Source: Balanoglossus misakiensis
Taxonomy: Eukaryota > Hemichordata
Length of the DNA stretch: 64,000 nucleotides
Direction of reading: 5' to 3'
Assembly (NCBI GenBank): GCA_040954595.2
Contig: CM082579.2
Span: 6,200,001 to 6,264,000, forward strand
Each line of letters begins with the position of its first letter. Position 1 is the first letter of the stretch. Below are positions 22,401 through 33,693 of this stretch, in pieces. Both the position numbers and the translations under genes were made by a program. The notes beneath the pieces are model-generated. The model did no database searches, had not been told where the DNA came from, and saw only the letters and a program-made list of their open reading frames with translations.

Positions 22401-25224
22401 ATATCAGCTTCTCGACGTGGAAGACAGAGATGTAGTGAACGCTTCTCAGGTAAGTTTTCAGCCCATATCGGGTTCTCGTTTCACATTGTCTACCTTTACT
22501 GGCAAAATGAGGGTAAGTCAGTAAGTATAAGTGTACGTTATGAATCATTGCAATTCCAATTACAGACGGAAAATATTGATGATCACTTCGGAGAATGGAT
22601 GATTGAAAGTGAAAACCTAACACAGTCCGCTACAGTACTTGGACAAGGAGAGTTTGGTCAGGTTACTATAGGACTGTTAAAAGACCCACACAATGAAGAA
22701 TGTGAAGACGTTGCAGTAAAAACACTTTTGCCAGGTGAGCGCCATCGCGATCGCAGTGGGTATAGCTCACGACTTTCAGCTTCTTTGCTTCTGTGACGTC
22801 ACTTGTTCTGATAGGTCTGGTTTTGGTTTCTCGAGACTGTCTGGATATTTAAAGCTCAGCCACCATGACTCTTCTGAACGTATTGGTGTTTGTTTGGTGT
22901 GACTTGGATCGTGGAAACAGGGGTTCCGTCGAGGCATAAAGGTCATTGAAGCAGCTACTGTAGACAGGCCTGCAAATATACTGTAAGTCGAAGTATCAAA
23001 GTTGATAAAATGCACATTAGACGTCATAACATGTTTTGTTTTCCTTGTTTTGCAGCAAAGCGAACCTATCGGTGCTACGTTGCTTCTACTTTTGCCCGTG
23101 AAATCCATTGTCTGATCAAGCTGCACGGACATCCAAATATAGTTGCCTTGAGAGGCATTGTCCTGAGAAAAGGTGATTTACATTTCATATCAATACTATA
23201 ATTCGTCGCATGCGATTCAGCTTTGCTCGTCAGATGCAATGTGTTAGGATATATGGAGAGTATTAGCGGGGGGTGTGCTTTTTTCAAGATTTCTGATCAA
23301 ACGCATACACGATTTTAGTATAATTGTATTCTTGCAATACAATGTTATGGTTAAACAGAACATTTTGTGGTCACCTTTCTCCAGATACCAAATGCTTTGT
23401 CATGGAACGAGCTACTGGAGGGAATCTTCTTGAACACATTCGTTACCTAGGTGACAAAGTATCCCCAGATAACGAGCGGGAATTGATTGACTACGTTCAC
23501 CATGTTACTCTCGGTATGCAGTATATGCAGGAGAAAAAGGTAATGTAGGCGATTTGTATTGATATTTTTACTCATGACCGAGGCAGAACGCTTAAATTGA
23601 GCTTGGTTAGAGCTAAGACATCAATTAGCGTATATTTGCGTCTTCTTTCCAAATTAGATTCTACACAAAGATCTGTCATGCCGAAACGTATTACTGTTTG
23701 ACGGAGGTGTGGCTAAAATCAGCGATTTCGGCCTTAGCAGGGACGTCGGTGTAAGCAGTGGAATATACACGAAATCGCCTTGGGTGAGTAGTCTTAGGCT
23801 TGCTAAATATTCTCCTATTCCGTCTTTGACCAATGTTATCTGTCGGTGGAAATGACCTGGAAAGTGAAGGTTATCTCAAACGAGTCATTAAAATGTCCAA
23901 TATTAACATCATGTTTTAATATATTACAGACAGAAGGACAAGCCCCTTTGCCTCTAAAATATATGCCACCAGAGTTTCTAACCAAGGGAGAGTTTCATTT
24001 CCAGAGTGACGTGTAAGGACATTTTCATACATTTCAGCATTTTGTATAATCGGTTTATTATAGACAGACACTAAATGTTAAATAAGATACAAGGAAAATA
24101 GTATTTATTTATTTATTTATTTATTCATACATTTTTGTCTCTCTCAGATGGTCATTTGGCGTTTTACTTTGGCAAGTGTGCACTCATGGTATGTATATTG
24201 AACATACATGTATATTATATTTGATTTTGATCGTTCCGGGGTGACAATCGTTTAGTCACGTTGTTGCAATAAGGCCTCAGTGTTCATATTTTATCCGGTT
24301 TTTACAAAACGACCAGAGTGTACGTGTAGTCATGAGTGTATAGATATATACTGTTTGTTATTTTACTATGTACAAAGGGGACCTACCGTTTCGAGAAGTG
24401 GGCACTTATGAGTTCATGCGAAACATAGCTAGCGGTCAAAGACTACCCAAGCCTGAGCAAAGTACATATGTCGTGTAAGTGACAAGATATGTTCTTATAT
24501 ACTTTTGTCATCAAACAGTCACTATTTACTTTCAGATATCATAAATGCAGTTTCGATATATGCTATAATTGGTGTGGTGCTCAAAAGTTCAAATTACGTT
24601 TTTGATTGGGCGCACGACTTTGACAATTGATTTTGGTTCAACACTTTTTGGAAACGTTGCGGGTGTATTTTATTTTTTCCAGATACAAACTCATGAGAAA
24701 ATGCTGGGAGACGCCACTACAGAGAAGACCGTCGGCGGTACAGCTGACGAAAGAAATTGAACTTCTGAGAAACGGCGAGGTAACATTGCTTTCAGTTTTT
24801 GACCATCATTAAGGCGTGTCTGACCGTGATCAAGTGTCTGCAATGCGGTCACCTGGGAAATACAAATAAAAAAAACGAATCAAAATGAAGTTTAAGAAAA
24901 CACAGGTGTTCTTCAAAACACATAATCAGCCGTAATAATTATTGGGTCTTGTATCAACATTTAATGGTTCGTAACTGGAATTTTCACAAGCCTTGTTGAC
25001 GTGCTGTTGTTGTTTTGCTTTGCGTCACCTGTAAATGTGACGATTCCGGTTTGTTTCGCTGATTATAGTCAATTGATTGAAAAGAGGGTAAGATTGAACA
25101 GAGGATAAGCACGCATTACGTATCTTCTTCTCATTTGCAGGGCCTGTTCATCTCTGAATGCACAGATTATTCGCTGGCGTCATCAAACAAAATCGACAGC
25201 CTCATGGAAGAAAACATCGTTTAA
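18212..25224 (+). CDS. Receptor tyrosine kinase RTK-C (lacks one EGF exon; HKD catalytic loop)
   Basis: Third copy, 891 aa in 22 exons. Exons: 18212-18332, 18567-18634, 18807-18899, 19191-19295, 19525-19647, 19738-19849, 20157-20311, 20512-20701, 20851-20979, 21122-21311, 21508-21623, 21893-22018, 22271-22449, 22566-22734, 23056-23172, 23385-23539, 23658-23783, 23930-24012, 24148-24188, 24378-24474, 24683-24779, 25141-25224. Signal peptide, cadherin-like repeat, unknown region, EGF, Ig and one further EGF lead straight into the membrane exon. The Cys-rich EGF exon of RTK-A and -B is missing, with frame kept. Kinase: GQGEFG at 595, VAVK lysine 621, HKD 719-721 in place of HRD, DFG 739-741, [13 protein letters not shown]. 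Exon 15 (23056-23172) has two extra codons. The C-terminal tail (about 28 aa) differs from both paralogues. ATTAAA at 25252 is a likely poly(A) signal. No stop or frameshift suggests a pseudogene. Confidence 0.86.
18958..19104. mobile_element. Possible small MITE-like insertion in RTK-C intron 3
   Basis: A segment of about 130 bp is bracketed by near-identical direct copies of CAAACGCACC (about 18958 and 19090). It contains a perfect 14-bp inverted repeat, ACTCAAAGCGAGGC at 19014-19027 and its complement at 19075-19088. Direct repeats outside an inverted repeat fit a short non-autonomous DNA element, though the inverted arms are not at the very ends. Confidence 0.4.
19310..19401. repeat. AAC trinucleotide microsatellite
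   Basis: About 30 AAC units begin roughly 15 bp after the donor of RTK-C exon 4 (ends 19295). Read through, it gives a poly-Asn extension, which is not expected in the spliced product. Confidence 0.95.
24103..24125. repeat. TTTA tetranucleotide microsatellite
   Basis: Short TTTA tandem run shortly before the acceptor of the 41-bp WSFGV exon of RTK-C (starts 24148). Confidence 0.8.
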
Positions 25225-25360
25225 AAATTACGGTTAAACTTGCGCGGTTCGATTAAAAGAAAATTTTCCCCTTGGCACCATCTGCCAACTATCCCCCCTC
25301 CAAAAAAAATCCACCACCCAAGAAAGCAAATGTTTTCCCCTTACGAGTATGCGTTCGTGT

Positions 25361-26389
25361 CTAGTTCGTGCACTCAGCCGCAGTCGGCAACTTCTTGGAC
25401 CTGTTTTCCCAGCAGGAATAGCAGGCGATAATCGCTGAACTGGCCAGGACGAGACCGCCGCCCACCGCTTCCCAGGCCGCGACAGTCTTGCCGAATATAA
25501 CAACGTCGGCGATGTACCCTACGACAATCTGGATATTCAGCAGAAGCACGATGGTGGCCGAGTTTTCTTTATGCAAGGCCGACGTCACACACAGCAATCC
25601 CAGGAAATTACATAGCATCAGCATGACGATGTACGCCCAACACACTCCGTTCAGGTCCCACGGAACAGCTTCCGTGAAAAGCAGAGGGAAATTTATAACA
25701 GCCCCGACCACAGAAGCATACAGCAGAATGACGAAAATGTGCACGTCTGGCATGCTGTGAATCAGCACGGCTGAAGCTGAGAAGGAAAAGGCGGCACCCA
25801 GGCTGAGGACAATGGCCAACACCGGGTTTTTGTCACGCCCGGCTTCGACGTTTTTGAAAAGGAACGCCGGTCCCGCAATGAGAACGATGCCGACGATGTT
25901 GAAGACAGAGCCGATGGCGTCGGTTATTCGGCATCGGACGCCACAGCAGAGGCGTGCCATCAGCGGGGTGAAGAGGGGCTGGGCCCCGAACGTGATGGAG
26001 GAAACGTTCCCGGCCAGACCCAGGTTGAGCGCGTAGTACAGAGCGATTCGTCCGGCGGTCTCTGCTAGCGAATTCAGCGCCAGGAGTCCCCTCTCTCGCT
26101 TGCTGTAACCGGCGAAGATCGGGTGCTTGAAGTAAGCCACCAAGGGCACGAGGGCCACCGCGGCAAACACGTTCTGCACGAACGTCGCCCGGAAGGCGGT
26201 CACCCCACAACTCCCGACAAGTTTGGCGGACACATTGGCGACCCCGAAGAGAACACCGGCCGCAAATCCCAGCGGTACACCCAAAGACTTCGACTTGGAC
26301 TCCGAGTTTTCGCCCATTTCGCCGTCCGGGTCCCACAGCTGTTGGAGTTCACCGTCGCCGTTCTCCGAATCCATCCTGGTCATTTTCAT
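25361..26389 (-). CDS. SLC35G-like EamA/DMT membrane transporter
   Basis: Multi-pass protein of 342 aa in one uninterrupted frame. After a hydrophilic acidic N-terminus (about 1-35) come roughly ten hydrophobic segments arranged as two EamA (drug/metabolite transporter) halves. The first half includes GVLFGVANVSAKLVG and NVSSITFGAQPLFTPLMA; the second includes SFSASAVLIHSMPDVH and NSATIVLLLNIQIVVGY. This fits the SLC35G (TMEM20-like) family; substrate unknown. The C-terminus is short and basic. Absence of introns among intron-rich neighbours suggests a retrocopy origin, as known for several SLC35G members. The frame is open with conservative membrane segments, so it looks functional. Its stop lies 136 bp from the facing RTK-C stop. 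I see no poly(A) signal in the gap, so the 3' UTR probably runs into RTK-C. Confidence 0.82.
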   Translation of the reverse strand: MKMTRMDSENGDGELQQLWDPDGEMGENSESKSKSLGVPLGFAAGVLFGVANVSAKLVGSCGVTAFRATFVQNVFAAVALVPLVAYFKHPIFAGYSKRERGLLALNSLAETAGRIALYYALNLGLAGNVSSITFGAQPLFTPLMARLCCGVRCRITDAIGSVFNIVGIVLIAGPAFLFKNVEAGRDKNPVLAIVLSLGAAFSFSASAVLIHSMPDVHIFVILLYASVVGAVINFPLLFTEAVPWDLNGVCWAYIVMLMLCNFLGLLCVTSALHKENSATIVLLLNIQIVVGYIADVVIFGKTVAAWEAVGGGLVLASSAIIACYSCWENRSKKLPTAAECTN

Positions 26390-26999
26390 TTTACGGTGTC
26401 CGAATTGTCCGTTTAACCACGTTGGATTACGTTGTTAAAACCAAGATTTCTGCTCAGAAAAGCAGTAAGTATTGGACGACACCAGCCTGCATATCGCACT
26501 CTCGTATTATATAAGATTGAATTATGAACTAAAATTTTTACCCATGACACAAATGAAAGCCTTTTTTTTAAATTGGGTAGGGTACATCTTTCAGATGGTA
26601 ATATGGGTGGAAGCGAGTGGTTATAGTAAATACCAGTATTGTCTGGGAAAACAATGCGCATTTGTGATTGGTATTCTATCTATTGGTGTACAACTTGCAC
26701 TTTTAAAAACTGTTACATAACACAGAGAGTGGCAACAATGCTTTATGCACAAATAAAATGAGATAAATCATGAAATGAAAGTCAGATCCACACTTCAAAG
26801 GTCCACTGTCTGTAACTTTTGTCTATTTTTTTTCCGGTGATTTTGTTCTGTGTATCATTCAACCACGATTTCTTGTTTTGCTCCCCGAAACAGGGTTAAA
26901 TACGTAGCAAATGTTATACACAATCAATTCTGATTTCTTTATACGAATGGAACTTTGACTAAACACACATCTCGTCGGTTCGGCATTCCCCGTTGTTGG
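26390..26999. other. IK 3' UTR and SLC35G-like promoter region
   Basis: The two minus-strand genes are in tandem here, so this interval must hold the IK 3' UTR and the promoter and leader of the transporter. I see no conserved exon and no clear minus-strand AATAAA. Confidence 0.4.
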
Positions 27000-29900
27000 T
27001 TAATATCTTGGAACTTTTGAACGGTCACCTCTGCAATGGAAAGAAAAAAAAATTGGTCTGCTATCAAATGAAAAAATAAACACAAAACATACGGAGAACT
27101 AAACAAACAACTTTCACATAATGGTAAACGGTACATTTATCACGAATACGCTTGCAATATTGATATAATTTTTTTGGAAGGCTAACCAGTTCTCACTGCC
27201 TTAAGTAGGTTTTCGCTACCTGGGTGAGTGATAAAAATCTCAGGTGTTGAGCAACAGATGGCTGCCTTTACTAAGAATATTTTTTTAAATGAATCACAAA
27301 GTTCTGCTTCTGTGCAACATACCTTCCTCCGTCGTCTGACTTTCTCTTCGCGATAATCTGTGAAGTCAAACAAAACAACGGGTCATGATACCGAACTTGC
27401 ATTTCTCACAGAATTTCACTATAATTGGCAGACACAGCATTCATATGGTACACACACCCATTTTCATTCAGGTACACAACTGAGAAGACAGTCTATTGCT
27501 GTATATGACATTGAAATGACATGTATTAATTTCTGAATTACAGGTAAGTTTTGTTGTTGGTGTATTCACCCACATATAATCAACAGACAGGTGAAATAAG
27601 AAGATTCATAATAAAAAGAAAGTTTTAGTACATGTACAAAAATGAGCATTTTTGTATATCAATTTTTAAGGACATTCACCATTTGATAAAATCCCCGATA
27701 TTTGTCGTACCTTGCTAATCTTTTGCCATTCTCTGTCCAATTCCGCCTTTTCGTTCTTCTCGCCGCCCGCTCTCCTCGTTTTACGCCCTTCCGACATTTT
27801 GACACCAAACTGGAAGGCAGCTCTGTAATCAAATAATAGCACAGAAAGTGTACAACGCATGACTTGGCCTGTCTGCAACCTCAGGAGTGAATCATCAGTG
27901 GTGAAATCACCCTACTGAAAATCGAGACGTTATGGCTATAACTGGCTGAGCATAGTGTGATGTGTATGTGTGGTGACATGCTTAAACAGCAACAACTTAC
28001 TTTGGCAGTGCCTCTTTGTTATTCATGTAATGACTGTATTCCTCCTGGGTATCAAAATCCCATCTTCCAACCGGTCCCTTTTTGTTACCCTGTCAACAAA
28101 TATTGGCATTTGAAGTTAATAGCCATTTAGGAAAAACTAGAGCACTCCACCTTTGATGTTCATGAACTCTTGACGACGAACCACATGTATGTGACTTTTT
28201 TCATCATTGCCTAAATGTTACCGATGCATCTTACGAGTCGTGTTTCAAAACTCACCAAATCCATTTTGCTGTAATCTGGCTCATCGTCACTGTCATAGGT
28301 GGCATCCTCTGTTTCTATGGCTCTGGAGACGAATTAAAATCGGGGGAACAATAAAGAATAAATCATGTCATTCCGTCAGTAACAGTGTTCTCACAGCACA
28401 TGGATCTTGCCTCATTTTTTATCAAATCAATAGTCAACCATTCACAGGTAAATCGATACTAAATCATTTTACACAGTGAGACTCAAAACGTTCATACATG
28501 TGGACTGAACTACCAGTAACTTTGTCACAATAACCAAAATCTTTGAGTCATGCTTAATCTGGTTTGACAGATATTGGCTTACCCTGGGTAGCATTCTGCG
28601 TAACTGTCTGGAACATAATTCACATCTTTCTCTTGCCTTCCTCGGCCAGATTTGCTCTTGTATTCGTCGCGTTTGAACTTCGAGTGCGAGCCATGTCTGC
28701 AATGCAACAAAGGCATTATGAGTACAGATAAAGACACAGGTGCGTTTTCCCCTATATTACCACAAAAAAGCTTGCTTTACTCCTGAATGATGTGTTCTTC
28801 ACTCACCCTTTCTGTCGGTCTTCCCGGCCGTATTCCTTGGAATGGGATTTGCTCTCTGAACCCGCAGTGCAAGAGACTGTTAAGGAATGTCACGTAGCCT
28901 ATGTTTCTCTGTAAGTTTGGCGGTTACAATCACTCTGATGTTCAAAAGAAAGTATGATCCCCCCCCCCCCACCCCACCCCCTGTGGTAACCTAAAAACGT
29001 ATTGGATTTGTCAATTTCAAATTTACATGACAGCATAATTCCCCTGCCACGTTGTGTTAAAAAAGAAAGGATATCCCATATCTGGTGCACCCCATCCAGA
29101 AGACGTCCCTGCTTCTGGGTCTTTAACTTGCTGCAAAATAACAAGAAAAAAAATAATAATGTCAACATGGTAATTTGTATTCCATGCAACTACCTTTGTG
29201 TGTTTTGGTGTCCGTGTACCACCTTCTGACAACCATCGCTTGAGCAGCTTAGTTGCTGAAATAAACACCACGACTTTTGAGTGTGGGTAGCTTAGACGGG
29301 CTAAGAAACTATTTTTGTCAAATTTTACTCATGACTTGAAAGGGACAGGGATACTACACTACAAGTTGAACAAACTTCAAAGACAGGGAATTCAAAATGA
29401 CTTTTCTTTTGCTACAGCCTTTTTCATTTCTGCTCTGAAAATGTCGATCTTCACTGACCTTTCCAAACCTTTCATGAATATCCTTGGCGTAATCCTTGCT
29501 TGATTTCGGCTTGCTGTGAGTGTCTTCGTGCTGTGGGGGGTCAAACAAGGTATGCAAGTTACAGTAGTTGTATCGACAGAGAATGTGGCATTGACATCAA
29601 TGTGTTGTCCAATTTGATTTTGCAAAGTAAGCAAATCTGAGGATAACGATGATTCAATGAAATGCTGTGCTGGGTAAATTTATTTGAAATTTTGTCCATG
29701 AATCAAGGCTCCTCACCTCCTCATCTTTAGGTTTTTCAAAATAGTTCCTTATCTTCTTCCTGTCTCTGTCTCTATCTCTGTCTCTGGATGACGGCTTCAC
29801 TGGGGGTGCGTAGTCCCCGATTTCACCGTAAATACTGAAAGAAAAGGGACAGGACTTTAGGGTACAATGCAGTCTTTAGTTTCAAGAAGAAAAAAACACA

Positions 29901-32900
29901 TTTTCAGGGGAGATATAGATATGTACATGTATATAAGTTAGAGTTTCAACACTGCCTACCTGTCATCAGCACCCTGCAACTTCTCTCTCTTATCTTCTTT
30001 TTCTTTACCTGAATTAAAAAACAACAAAAGTATGACACTCACAGACTTCTTCATATGCTGATTTTGTGAGGCGATGTACCCAAACCATTGAGAAACACAT
30101 CACCATTGCATGTATTTTACTAATGTTTTCAAAAACTTGCTGTCAGTGTTGCAGTGGAACTCTCTCAGCATGATGGACTAATGAGAACATCACGGACTCA
30201 CCCCTGTCTTTCTTCTTCAGTTTCTTGCTGGCCCTTGCACCTTGTCTCAGGTAGGACAGAATCTGTGTCAGTTTGTTGATGACGATGTCATTGGTTGTCA
30301 GTGTTGTGTGGGTCTGTGAAGAGAAGAAAGATCATCACTAGTGAGTTCAAGACATTTTTTTCTCCTGTAGATGTTGCCAGTATTGGTACCTTTTTTTTCA
30401 ATTCCCTTCCGTTGCATGAAGTGTGAGTGCTAGTGTGTGGACTTGACTGCACATGTGAAAAGAATGCATCCTTTTCACATTACAGTACTGACTGGGCTCG
30501 AACACAAACACATCACACCACACTGTCCAGCCAATGAACTATACACAAAACCAGTATCCAAATCACCCAGAACATCTCTAACCTGACAACCCAATTGCAA
30601 CATTGTGATACTCTACCTCTAGATTGGGCAAATCGGCCTTGCTCCTGATCATGGTTGTAGGGATGTCACTTTCTATGTACTCGTCTTCAAGGTCGATGAC
30701 GTAGGCCATGCGCCCTGGCAGGAACAACTCGTTGCGCTCGTGCTGTTTGGTTCTGAACACAGACCTGTATATGCTTCTTCCTGTATACAACATGAGAGTG
30801 CAGAGTGGTTACACAATGAAAGGGGAAGTTCAGTCTGGTTGAATTTTATATTTATGTGCTAGCAAGGAAAATGGGGATTGATTTTGCATTGAATGAGTCA
30901 TAATATGGCCATGTATATTTTGGCTTATTTTTCACACTCCAGCATACTTGGCCCCAAACTGTCACTTACCTAATCTAGTTCGGAACTGTAGATTTTCTTC
31001 TTCTTCTTTCTCTCTGTGAGCAAGCACATAAAACTATATTGTAAGTAACGTCATCAAATTATCTGCAGCTCATGATCTTTTTGAACATCAAGAGAGATGT
31101 TGTGTGAGATGCACAGAGGTATCTTCTCTTCCATTTTCAAATCCATTCAGACAACACGGCACACAGTCCCACATACAGGTGTACTTACACATCTTTCTTT
31201 TGTTTGAAAACAGTTTCGAGTTCCTCCTCCTCTTTCTCCTTTGTGGTGATTTCGGCTCGGACCTACAAGTACAATATTACCAACATGAGAAAAATACAGA
31301 AGTGAAAGTACAGAGGTAATGCTCAGTGTAAGAGTCAGCCATTGAGTTGACCTGCACTGTCAAGTAATGCATAATCAAGCTGTCCCTAGTAGGGCAGAGG
31401 CAGGCTTGGCTGGACCCAGATCACATTGAGTCTGATATCCAGCTTGTCAGGAACACTCTGTATCAAGAAACTAGCACAGTACAAATTGCTGATCTTTTAT
31501 ATACACAACAAGGGGATATGGATGGTGTTACCTTTTGCAAGAGGGCATAATCGAGGCCTTTCACTAAATGAGTATGCTCCATGTCACCACCAAGGTATTT
31601 GGATTCTTCAATCACTTGTCTACGTCTATGAGCAGCCGTGTCTCCTCTGAATTAAAAAAAAATACACAGAAAAAGAACAGTTAGCACAAAAAATACAACC
31701 ACTTTGATCCATTTCACTATACAACACACTCTGAAATTGGTGGCAGGTCTTTAACTTTTAAAGCCAAAAAAATAAGTACTGGGTAATACCACACATCCTT
31801 TATACAAGTCTTATCTTAGAAATTGACAGGAATGATGTTGACAGGACAGGCAACTGTTTCTGTGTGAGCGATGAACTTACGAGACAGCATCTGGGGCAAC
31901 AGCTCTGTAGTTGGCAGTGGTACTGATCATATCTGTCTCTTCGTAATCTTTATTTACTCCATCACGTCGCTCTCTAGCCTGTTCCAAATTAAGAAAAGCA
32001 AAATCCATCAAGACATGGTTAGGTATTACGCTGTAGCAGATGAAAGTCCAGAATGACTGGCATCATTAATGAGTTTTGCAATCAGATAATGAAGATACAA
32101 ATAGAAGGCACTCAAGCTTGTACCAGTACCTACCCGATCTCTGTATTTCTTGGCCAATTCGGCCTCTCTTTCCATTTCTTCCTTCTTTATCTTTGCGTAG
32201 TAACTAAAAGAACAAAGCAACACAACAGGTCATATTTTAGACATACTCACTGACTACTTTGTCACAGTGGGGGAGGGGGCACCCATTCCATCACAAACAG
32301 GGGTCAGGTTAATTTTGATAAATGTGTATTAAAGCATGTGTAACTAAAATTGGAATTCTCATTAGAATATAACGAACAGGAGCACCTGCCTGTAAGATGT
32401 GTGCGCTGTTCAAAAATCTTACCTTTTCTTTTTTCTCCTCATGGCAGCTTTGTCATCACTGTCCTCATATTCCTGGGGCATTCTGCAAAAAAATAAAAAA
32501 TGAAGGAGTGAGATTCTTCAAACAATCAAAAGTGCCATTGTAGGATATACAACTAAGCTACTCCCAGGCCAGATATGATCAGCCTTCATTATATCATTCA
32601 GTGAAATGTTGCTCAGCAGTGTTTCTTGCACACTTCTAAAAGATGTCCACAGTACATGAAGTATTCCTTTGTATCACCATCAGTTAGATAAAAATGCCCT
32701 ATTCGTACTCACGGTTGCATATTCCTGGCCATTGAGGGCGGGGCTTCTGAAGGTGCCGACCTTGGTGTCATCAGGAGCTTACGGAAGTCTTCATTTGTCA
32801 TTGTTTGGGATTGCCTGCAAACAAGATAATCATACACGAACATACTTTATGTAACAGTTATGATTGTATTTTTCTATCATTTCTCCCGGTACTCTTTTCT

Positions 32901-33693
32901 CCCGGGGGTAGGGTGGAGGAGACATTGGCTCAGCTCTGAGCTCCAGCTAAGCTGCAGCTGGTGATACTCTATGAAATGCAGACAAACTATGAACTGCATG
33001 GAGACTTTGATTCAGAAAGCATCATGTCACTTACGCCTGTTGGTTGGCATCGATCTCCTCATACGACATCCTCCTGTGATCAGCAGGAGGGAGAGGATTG
33101 GAAAACGGATCATCTCCTCCTGAAATCAACAAAATCAAAAATCAATTTCAGATCTCTGTTCTGGAATTGTTCACTGTGCTGAAGTTTCAATGTTGCGCAG
33201 GCAAAAAAATGTGCAGTCAATGTGCACTATGGTCCTGATTATCAATGCCTGTAAGGTAGCTAGAAAAACCAGCCTGGCATATTCTTATGTGGAGTGACCG
33301 TGGTTGTGCGCTGCACTGTATGTACAGATGGCTACGTAGTAAAAGCTGGAGGCTGGTGCATTGTGTTGGACGGCAAATACGGTGCTGCTATTACTGTGGT
33401 CCGTATCCCTAGCACTCATTGACTCAATCAGTTATGTATCCCCATCTCCAAACCGAGAGTGGTAGGGCTACGGACTCGCATCAACGCGATCGCTGCTGCC
33501 GATAACTCCGGAGGGCTTCCAAAGCAGTACGAGAGAGCCAAACATCCATGATGTCAACAACATACAACACTCGCATCGATCATTAATACATACACACCAC
33601 TGACACCATTTTCTCGAGAATCTATGCGTAGATAAACAATACGCATTTTGTAAATTGATACATAGGCTAGCAGACACACTTACTTTCAGGCAT
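27000..33693 (-). CDS. IK: Protein Red (IK cytokine), spliceosome component
   Basis: Nuclear spliceosome-associated protein (B complex in the known family). The model gives 569 aa; the human protein is 557. Exons in transcript order: 33684-33693, 33035-33119, 32713-32814, 32423-32482, 32134-32203, 31881-31978, 31532-31646, 31189-31262, 30970-31013, 30617-30780, 30202-30313, 29960-30008, 29717-29834, 29459-29530, 29091-29130, 28807-28855, 28583-28696, 28256-28322, 28001-28089, 27711-27822, 27323-27357, 27000-27030. Landmarks: MPERGDDPFSNPL at the start; TNEDFRKLLMTPRSAP; GGDMEHTHLVKGLDYALLQK; NELFLPGRMAYVIDL; TTLTTNDIVINKLTQILSYL; DSYAECYPG; GRWDFDTQEEYSHYMNNKEA; KMSEGRKTRR; KVPRY at the end. 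The Arg-Asp repeat that names the family is only about four pairs (29,755-29,790). The 29091-29130 exon uses an unusual donor (GTGCAC) and is the least certain junction. Confidence 0.95.
28959..28981. repeat. C-rich homopolymer tract
   Basis: Run of about 12 C followed by ACCCC units in an IK intron, G-rich on the transcribed strand. Confidence 0.8.
30494..30541 (-). repeat. tRNA-derived element (box A and box B like), possible SINE
   Basis: On the minus strand a box-A-like TAGTTCATTGG (30541-30531) lies about 27 bases before a box-B-like GTTCGAGCCC (30503-30494), which is tRNA promoter spacing. I could not fold a convincing cloverleaf, so a tRNA-derived SINE or decayed tRNA pseudogene in an IK intron is more likely than a working tRNA. 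Confidence 0.35.

Noticed and set aside
18212-25224. RTK-C as a pseudogene
   Set aside because: All 22 exons stay in frame with canonical splice sites and the catalytic Lys, Asp and DFG are intact; HKD and the missing EGF exon are not disabling by themselves.
25833-26336. 167-codon frame on the minus strand overlapping the transporter
   Set aside because: Out-of-frame shadow of the transporter gene with no membrane segments or motifs.
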